Shown here: one piece after another, positions 32,648-37,212 of the stretch | Position numbering within the stretch: the stretch's first letter is position 1 | How the letters are laid out: every line of letters starts with the position of its first letter | DNA from: Flavobacterium sp. | GTDB taxonomy: Bacteria > Bacteroidota > Bacteroidia > Flavobacteriales > Flavobacteriaceae | Length of the DNA: 37,212 nucleotides | Assembly (NCBI RefSeq): GCF_004295795.1 | Contig: NZ_SEBR01000030.1 | Span: forward strand, 1 to 37,212 | Reading direction: 5' to 3' | Notes under the pieces: model-generated | The model's database searches: none | Told to the model about the DNA's origin: nothing | What the model saw: the letters and a program-made list of their open reading frames with translations, nothing else | Made by a program: the position numbers and the translations under genes

Positions 32648-34420
32648 TCAGTTATTTTGATATCCGCCAAAGAAATTCACCGGACTCCAAGCCGGAATCG
32701 CTTTCGGGATTTGCGGTGAATCGGCTTTGAAATCGTGGTTTCCGTAGACAATTTTTCCGTTCACGACCGTCAATTCCGATTCGAGATCGAGGATTTTTTC
32801 GTCGGAAACAGAAAAATAATCGGCACTCAAAATCGCGAAATCGGCCACGAAACCTTGGGTGAGTTTGCCACGTTTTTGTTCGAGATTGATCAACGATGCG
32901 CTTCCGGATGTGAACAGTTCCAAGGCTTTGCGTCTGTCGAGAATATTTTCGTCAGCCATGTATTTTCGCCCGCCCAAAGTTTTGCCCGAAGTAAGCCAAT
33001 ACAGGCCAACCCACGGATTGTAACTCGCCACACGCGTGCCGTCGGTTCCCATTCCAACCTTGATCCCGAGCTCGAAAATCTTCTTGAGCGGAACGGTTTT
33101 CGAAGCCGCGTCTTTGCCATAACGTTCGATAAACGCCTCGCCTTGATAGGCCATTCTGTGCTGGATCGCGAGCCCGCCACCGAGCGTTTTTATGCGTTTG
33201 AGATTTTCTTCGGACACAGTTTCGGCGTGATCGAAAAACCAGTTCAGGCCGTTCAACGGCTTGGTTTTGTCGATTTCCTCGATCACATTCAAAAAGCGCG
33301 TAATACTCTCGTTGTAAGTCGCGTGAATGCGGAACGGCCAGCGTTTTTGCACCAAAAGTTCGAGAACGGGCTTGAGTTGGCTTTCCATATTGGCCGACAA
33401 TTCGGGGCGCGGTTCGTCGAAATTCTCGAAATCGGCGGCGCTTGCCACAAGATTTTCGCCACCGCCTTGCACGTAATATTCGACGTGATCGTGGTCGTCA
33501 TCGTGAGCGCCAACTTCGACGGAACTCGTCCAGCGCGTGTAGTCGTTGAGTTCGGTTCCAGCTTTTTGGGCGAATAGATAATACGGCATGCGAACCGTCA
33601 ACTCGTCTTTTTTGTCAAGGGCTGTCGTGACGCCGTAATCGTCGGGGAAATTCTGGAAACCGCCGCCAGCATCCATGATCGCCGTGACACCGAGTCTGTT
33701 CATTTCGGTCATGAACAATTTGGTGGAGTTGACTTTTTCGGCAGCCGACAATTCGGGCAATTTGGACAAAGTCGAATACAGGATGAACGCGTTCGGTTCG
33801 GCTATCAAAAGTCCTGTCGGATTTCCGTTTGCGTCTTTTTGGATCAGTCCGCCGTTCGGATTTGGTGTCGACGCATCGATTTTGAGCGCCTGAAGCCCGG
33901 ATTTGTTGAGATAAGCGTGTCCGTAAAGATGTAACACGAACGTCGGAACTTCGCCTGTCGCCGCGTTGATTTCTTCCAGAGTCGGAAGTCGTTTTTCGTC
34001 GAATTGATAAGCGTTCCATCCGCCTACGACTCGTACCCATTGGCCTTTTGGCGTTCTTTCAGCTTGTTCCTTCAACATCGCCAGTGCGCGTTTCAAGGTT
34101 TTTACGCCGTCCCAACGCAATTCGGTATTGAAGAATCTTCCGCCGCGGATGATGTGCATGTGCGAATCGAAAAGTCCCGGAATCACGGTTTTTCCCTTGG
34201 CGTCAACGATTTTGGTTTTGGAGGTTTTGAGTTTGAGGATTTCAAGATCGGTCCCTGTTTTGAGGATTTTTCCATCCGATATCGCCAGGGCCGAAACGAT
34301 TCGGTCTTTGTCATCCATCGTATGGATTTTGGCATTCTTGACGATCAAAGTCGCCTTTTGTGCCACTGACAAATGCGTCAGAATGAGCCAGATTGCTGTT
34401 ATTTTCAGAAGTGTTTTCAT
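32648..34420 (-). CDS. Exported amidohydrolase, YtcJ-like
   Basis: This 590-aa metal-dependent hydrolase has a signal peptide (1-20, ending THLSVA) and then the amidohydrolase fold: a beta-sandwich segment (22-80), the metal-binding HMH at 87-89 (GLFDSHMHII), further ligand candidates in FRIHATYNE and WFFDHAETV, and the late aspartate in VGMGTDGTRV. It fits the amidohydrolase_3/YtcJ group, for which substrates are rarely known. The ATG of MKTLLKITA is preferred over an upstream ATG-like start because it opens the signal peptide. It lies 14 nt after a strong terminator hairpin, so its expression may depend on readthrough. DoxX and the porin follow tightly. Confidence 0.9.
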   Translation of the reverse strand: MKTLLKITAIWLILTHLSVAQKATLIVKNAKIHTMDDKDRIVSALAISDGKILKTGTDLEILKLKTSKTKIVDAKGKTVIPGLFDSHMHIIRGGRFFNTELRWDGVKTLKRALAMLKEQAERTPKGQWVRVVGGWNAYQFDEKRLPTLEEINAATGEVPTFVLHLYGHAYLNKSGLQALKIDASTPNPNGGLIQKDANGNPTGLLIAEPNAFILYSTLSKLPELSAAEKVNSTKLFMTEMNRLGVTAIMDAGGGFQNFPDDYGVTTALDKKDELTVRMPYYLFAQKAGTELNDYTRWTSSVEVGAHDDDHDHVEYYVQGGGENLVASAADFENFDEPRPELSANMESQLKPVLELLVQKRWPFRIHATYNESITRFLNVIEEIDKTKPLNGLNWFFDHAETVSEENLKRIKTLGGGLAIQHRMAYQGEAFIERYGKDAASKTVPLKKIFELGIKVGMGTDGTRVASYNPWVGLYWLTSGKTLGGRKYMADENILDRRKALELFTSGSASLINLEQKRGKLTQGFVADFAILSADYFSVSDEKILDLESELTVVNGKIVYGNHDFKADSPQIPKAIPAWSPVNFFGGYQNN

Positions 34421-34434
34421 GATTGTTTTCGGGA

Positions 34435-34464
34435 TAAAAAAGGCCGTGAGAATCAACACGGCCT
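34435..34464 (-). terminator. Intrinsic terminator between isochorismatase and amidohydrolase
   Basis: On the minus strand the perfect 8-bp stem AGGCCGTG/CACGGCCT with an 8-nt loop is followed by a run of T. It starts about 24 nt after the isochorismatase stop and ends about 14 nt before the amidohydrolase ATG. There is no room for a promoter after it. Confidence 0.8.
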
Positions 34465-34488
34465 GGAAAGTTGTGTTGTTTTGGTTTT

Positions 34489-35178
34489 TTAGTGTTTCAA
34501 CATCTGATGACCATACTGAATTCCGACACCGTAAGCGCCGCCATATTTTTTGGCCAAATCAGTAACGGCTTTGTACGTTTCCTGGCGCGACCAATCGCGT
34601 TGCAGCTCAAGCAGATATTGAAGCGAAGTCATAGGATGCGCGCCGGCTTGGATCATTCGGGCGATCGCCATGTCGTGTGCTTCTTTTGAAACGTCTCCGC
34701 AAGCATCGGTAATCACATAAACGTCATAACCTTCGCTGATCGCCGAAAGCGTAGGCCCGACGATACAAACGCCTGTCCACAAGCCTGCGAAAACGAGTTT
34801 TTTCTTGCCTTTGCCCGTTATTGCTTTGTAGGCGTTCACGTCTTCCCAAGTGTTCATCGTGGTTCGGTCGATGTAATTCGAGGTTTTTTGCGGATAGACT
34901 TCCTCGATTTCTCTAAAAACCGGTCCGCTGAAAGAATGTTCTGCCACGGTCGTAACGACTGTCGGAACATTGAAGATTTTCGATGCGCCGGCCACAAGCG
35001 CGACGTTGTTTCTCAATTGGTCGATTGGAATACTCGCCGTTGCGAAAGCCATTTGTCCTTCATGGTCAATCAAGACCAAGGTGTGGTTTGTCGGATTGAT
35101 CAAAGAAGCTCCTGGTTTTTGTGCCGATGCCGAAAGCGCGAATACTAAAAAAGCGGTAAGGAATACAAGTTTTTTCAT
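34489..35178 (-). CDS. Exported isochorismatase-fold hydrolase, YcaC-like
   Basis: This 229-aa protein has a signal peptide (1-19, ending SASA) and then a cysteine hydrolase domain: the acid D38 in LVLIDHEGQM, an RTTMNTWED segment (about 105-113) where many members have a basic catalytic residue, and the nucleophile C138 in GLWTGVCIVGP. The later sequence (AISEGYDVYVITDACGDVS) is diagnostic of the YcaC/hydrolase group. Substrates in this group are uncertain. Export to the periplasm is unusual for the fold but is shared with the neighbouring amidohydrolase, suggesting they act on the same imported compounds. It is the first gene of the minus-strand operon; a TACG dyad lies in the gap before it. 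Confidence 0.9.
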   Translation of the reverse strand: MKKLVFLTAFLVFALSASAQKPGASLINPTNHTLVLIDHEGQMAFATASIPIDQLRNNVALVAGASKIFNVPTVVTTVAEHSFSGPVFREIEEVYPQKTSNYIDRTTMNTWEDVNAYKAITGKGKKKLVFAGLWTGVCIVGPTLSAISEGYDVYVITDACGDVSKEAHDMAIARMIQAGAHPMTSLQYLLELQRDWSRQETYKAVTDLAKKYGGAYGVGIQYGHQMLKH

Positions 35179-35296
35179 GATGGATGTTTTAAATGTTAGT
35201 ATTATAAAAGGTTTTTCTGCCTTTACTCACATTTGAATCCATTTATGTAAAAGACTGATTAGTAATATTCTAAGAATTTTATCAATTTTTAGGATT

Positions 35297-35310
35297 TACG
35301 AAATCCCGTA
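35297..35310. promoter_or_regulatory. TACG-N6-CGTA dyad, copy 3
   Basis: TACGAAATCCCGTA lies in the 206-bp gap between the divergent isochorismatase operon and the 187-aa gene. It matches the dyads at 19128-19143 and 25067-25080 and is placed to act on either promoter. Confidence 0.5.
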
Positions 35311-35384
35311 AATTTTTAGCGAGATTTTGGCATTTGGATGTGAAGTGTTTACGAATACATTTGTGTAAATTGGCGTCCGAAATT

Positions 35385-35948
35385 ATGAACGACGACAACT
35401 TCAAACTTTTCTGCCTCGAAGCGGTAAGAGACGCATCGGCCGACCAAGTCAGCAAACTTTTCCCCATGCTGGATCATCTGACGCTAAAGCACGACATCAC
35501 GACTGTCTATCAAAGCTGCGACAGCATAACCGGTTTCGAGCAAAGCCTGAACACGCTTTTGTACGAAGACCGTGATTTTAAGGACTACGAGATCATTTAC
35601 CTCGCGGTTTCGGGGAGTGAAAGTGACATCGTCATAGACAATTACCGCTATTCGCTGCAAGAAATCGCCGAGCTTTTCGAGGGCAAACTCAAAGGGAAAC
35701 TGATTCATTTCGCCAATACGAAAACGCTGGACATCGATCTTGAAATGGCGCAGTACTTCATTGACGTCACGAATGCCAAGGCGATTTCGGGCTACACGCA
35801 TAGTGCGTCGTTTCCGAGCCTGGCGCTCGATGCGGCGTTGATCGCTAGTTATTATCAGGACACGGATAGTCCTACCGAATTGGTGCGGATTTTATTGGAA
35901 GATCATGGTGCGCTTTGCAGTGCTTTGGGGTTTCGGCTTTTTTATTGA
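35385..35948 (+). CDS. Conserved protein of unknown function (probably DUF6642)
   Basis: This 187-aa soluble protein has no signal peptide or membrane helix. Recognisable segments are NFKLFCLEAVRD at the start, FEQSLNTLLYEDRDFKDYEIIYLAV in the middle and LQEIAELFEGKLKGKLIHFA (about 84-106). From memory this pattern belongs to a family of Bacteroidota proteins labelled DUF6642; the alternating strand-helix pattern and the KGKLIHFA segment recall caspase/CHAT-like or Rossmann-like folds, but no catalytic pair can be assigned. The ATG of MNDDNFKLF is chosen over an upstream start at 35334. TAAATTGG at 35366-35373 could be a -7 box. Hairpin element copy 3 begins 17 bp after its stop. Confidence 0.8.
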   Translation: MNDDNFKLFCLEAVRDASADQVSKLFPMLDHLTLKHDITTVYQSCDSITGFEQSLNTLLYEDRDFKDYEIIYLAVSGSESDIVIDNYRYSLQEIAELFEGKLKGKLIHFANTKTLDIDLEMAQYFIDVTNAKAISGYTHSASFPSLALDAALIASYYQDTDSPTELVRILLEDHGALCSALGFRLFY

Positions 35949-35965
35949 TTTTTTTGGGGAGCTGG

Positions 35966-36101
35966 TTCCGGCTGACTGGCACTAGCTTTTTTGCAAAAGC
36001 CGGTTTTTCTATGTCTTGAAACGAGCTTCCGTTGGTCGCTGTTTCAAGTCAAGAAAATCACGTCTTTTTCTGCAAAAGGCTAGTTGCCGTCATCCGGGCT
36101 A
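35966..36101 (+). repeat. Gene-end hairpin element, copy 3
   Basis: On the plus strand it runs ttccggctgactggcactag to ccgtcatccgggctat. The outer arms pair over about 27 bp with few mismatches, and the inner cttgaaac/gtttcaag hairpin is kept. Like copies 1 and 2 it directly follows a stop codon, in the same orientation relative to that gene. Confidence 0.8.
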
Positions 36102-36237
36102 TTTCCTTTTTACCGCAAAATCTTTTTCCTTTATAATTTCCTGTGTAACCGGAAGCTTTTCCTCACTTTGTCAAAAGAACGAGCTTTGCTCGTTTGCTTC
36201 TTTTCGCCGGCTGCGCCGTCGCAGGCTTTTAATTTCT

Positions 36238-37211
36238 TTCGTCGCCTGCCAGCGGGGCTTACTTTTGCCTAGCCGCAAAAGTAACAAAAAGGCTCGCGGC
36301 ACGACCGATTTTGGCGACCTGACAGCCTTGGAAATTCGGGAATTAAAGGAACTCGCGGGAGCTTTTTCCCGAAACGACTTTCTCTTTGGGGCGCTCAAAC
36401 AACCTTTAATTCCGCGAATTTCCAAGACGTCAGGTGCCCGCCAAAACGCTCAAATGCCGGACTAAGCGGAAAGTATCTATTGACATTTTTCCTCCGCTGT
36501 AGCTTTGGAAAAATGCGTCTCCGAAACACCAAAATTTCCTTAATCGCAAGAATCGTTTCCATAACGTCGTTGCCGGACACTTCTGGCGTTGAAAACCCGC
36601 GCTTCGAAACATCAAAATCCCGTGGGAAGCCTCATTTTCCTAAGACCTAACAAATCTCCGAGATTTGTTAGGTCTGGCCGAAGTTCGGAGAAAAAACCGG
36701 GAATCGATTACAGATTTCCTGTAGAAAATGTTAAGGTTTTTGATCCGAATGGTTGTTTCGAGCAAACGTAAAAACCCAAGGTTTTTGATCAACGCCAACC
36801 GATTGTTTCCGTCAAAGACACACCTGTTTTTCGCTACGGAGCCAACGAGGGTTATCGAAACCGAAAATTTTGCTACGAAGCCGTTTTTAGCGCAGCGAAG
36901 CAAGCTAAAAAGCAAATGAACACTTCCGATTAGTCCGCGGCCTAAGCACAAAACGCGGGCACCTGACGTCACGAAAATTCGTCGAAAGGAAAAACTGTTT
37001 GAGCCAGAAAAGAGCTTCCGGCGAAAAAGCAGTTTCCGGCGAGTTTTTTTCATTTCCGAATTTTTGGGGCTGTCAGGTCGCGTTTTTGGTTCAGCCGCAA
37101 GGCCTTTTTGCTACTTTTGCGGCCAGGCAAACCGAGGAACGAGGTTCACTGAATCCTTTAAAAAACAATAAAAATCAATGAAGTAAAAGTAGTCCCGCGG
37201 AAGGCGACGAA
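36238..37211 (+). repeat. Palindromic dispersed repeat, copy C (about 0.97 kb)
   Basis: It has the ttcgtcgcc...ggcgacgaa ends and is inverted relative to copies A and B. At its left is a stem-loop with 32-bp arms (36318-36349 with 36403-36434; arms begin cctgacagccttgg and end ccaagacgtcagg). A single core palindrome lies at 36643-36675, unlike the two in A and B. Near the right end (about 37128-37187) it carries the aaccgaggaacgaggttcac insert shared with B. The segment 36102-36237, between hairpin and repeat, is AT-rich with no feature seen. The short ORFs in it (for example one containing ARGTTDFGDLTALEIRELKE) recur in copy A but follow repeat DNA and are not called as genes. Confidence 0.8.
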
Positions 37212-37212
37212 C

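Noticed and set aside
35966..36000. Sigma54-like promoter (tggcac ... ttgca) in hairpin element copy 3
   Set aside because: The GG and GC pairs are 13 nt apart instead of about 10, and copy 2 does not keep the second half.
36640..37053. A 137-aa ORF in repeat C with a counterpart at 125-406 in repeat A
   Set aside because: It runs through the core palindrome and repeat arms; the reading frame is broken differently in each copy.
30..37211. Composite transposon bounded by repeats A and C
   Set aside because: No transposase or integrase gene is seen, the cargo is ordinary chromosomal content including asnS, and copy B inside shows these are dispersed repeats.

Overview
The window reads as chromosomal DNA from a flavobacterium (Bacteroidota, probably Flavobacteriaceae, Flavobacterium-like). 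The evidence is a Bacteroidota-type asparaginyl-tRNA synthetase, a DUF5686 outer-membrane protein, NPHLFKN-type LytS kinases with LytTR regulators, TAnnTTTG-like -7 promoter boxes, weak Shine-Dalgarno sequences, and intergenic palindromes of a kind I associate with flavobacterial genomes. No tRNA, rRNA, CRISPR array or transposase gene was seen.

Layout. 1-4533: two copies (A, B) of a roughly 1 kb palindromic repeat surround asnS; each is linked to a 136-bp hairpin element placed just after a gene end. 4534-8349 (minus): an MMPL/RND exporter followed by a secreted serine hydrolase. 8574-15236 (plus): two closely related monovalent cation:proton antiporters flanking a LytS/LytTR sensor-regulator pair, ending in a small exported protein. 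15256-16596 (minus): a RES-Xre toxin-antitoxin pair joined without spacing to a small membrane protein. 16793-19027 (minus): a DUF5686 protein. 19234-19419: a dps gene reduced to its two ends. 19451-24990 (plus): a TPR histidine kinase, an NtrC-type response regulator, a small GNAT-like protein and a second AAA+ sigma54 activator. 25190-28449 (plus): two alpha/beta hydrolases and an MFS exporter. 28450-29217: a tandemly duplicated intergenic segment rich in perfect hairpins. 29204-35178 (minus): a MhqO/MhqD-like pair, then a porin-DoxX-amidohydrolase-isochorismatase run that looks like uptake and detoxification of small organic or electrophilic compounds. 35385-35948 (plus): a conserved protein of unknown function. 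35966-37211: a third copy (C) of the hairpin plus 1 kb repeat, inverted relative to A and B.

The parts most worth following are: (i) the composite hairpin plus palindromic repeat, present three times and always directly downstream of a stop codon; (ii) the antiporter-LytS-LytTR-antiporter module, with a 21-bp-spaced direct repeat before the second antiporter that fits a LytTR operator; (iii) the zero-gap three-gene RES-Xre-membrane protein operon; (iv) a 14-bp dyad shared by three intergenic regions; and (v) the dps remnant. All functional statements come from reading sequence motifs; no searches were run.
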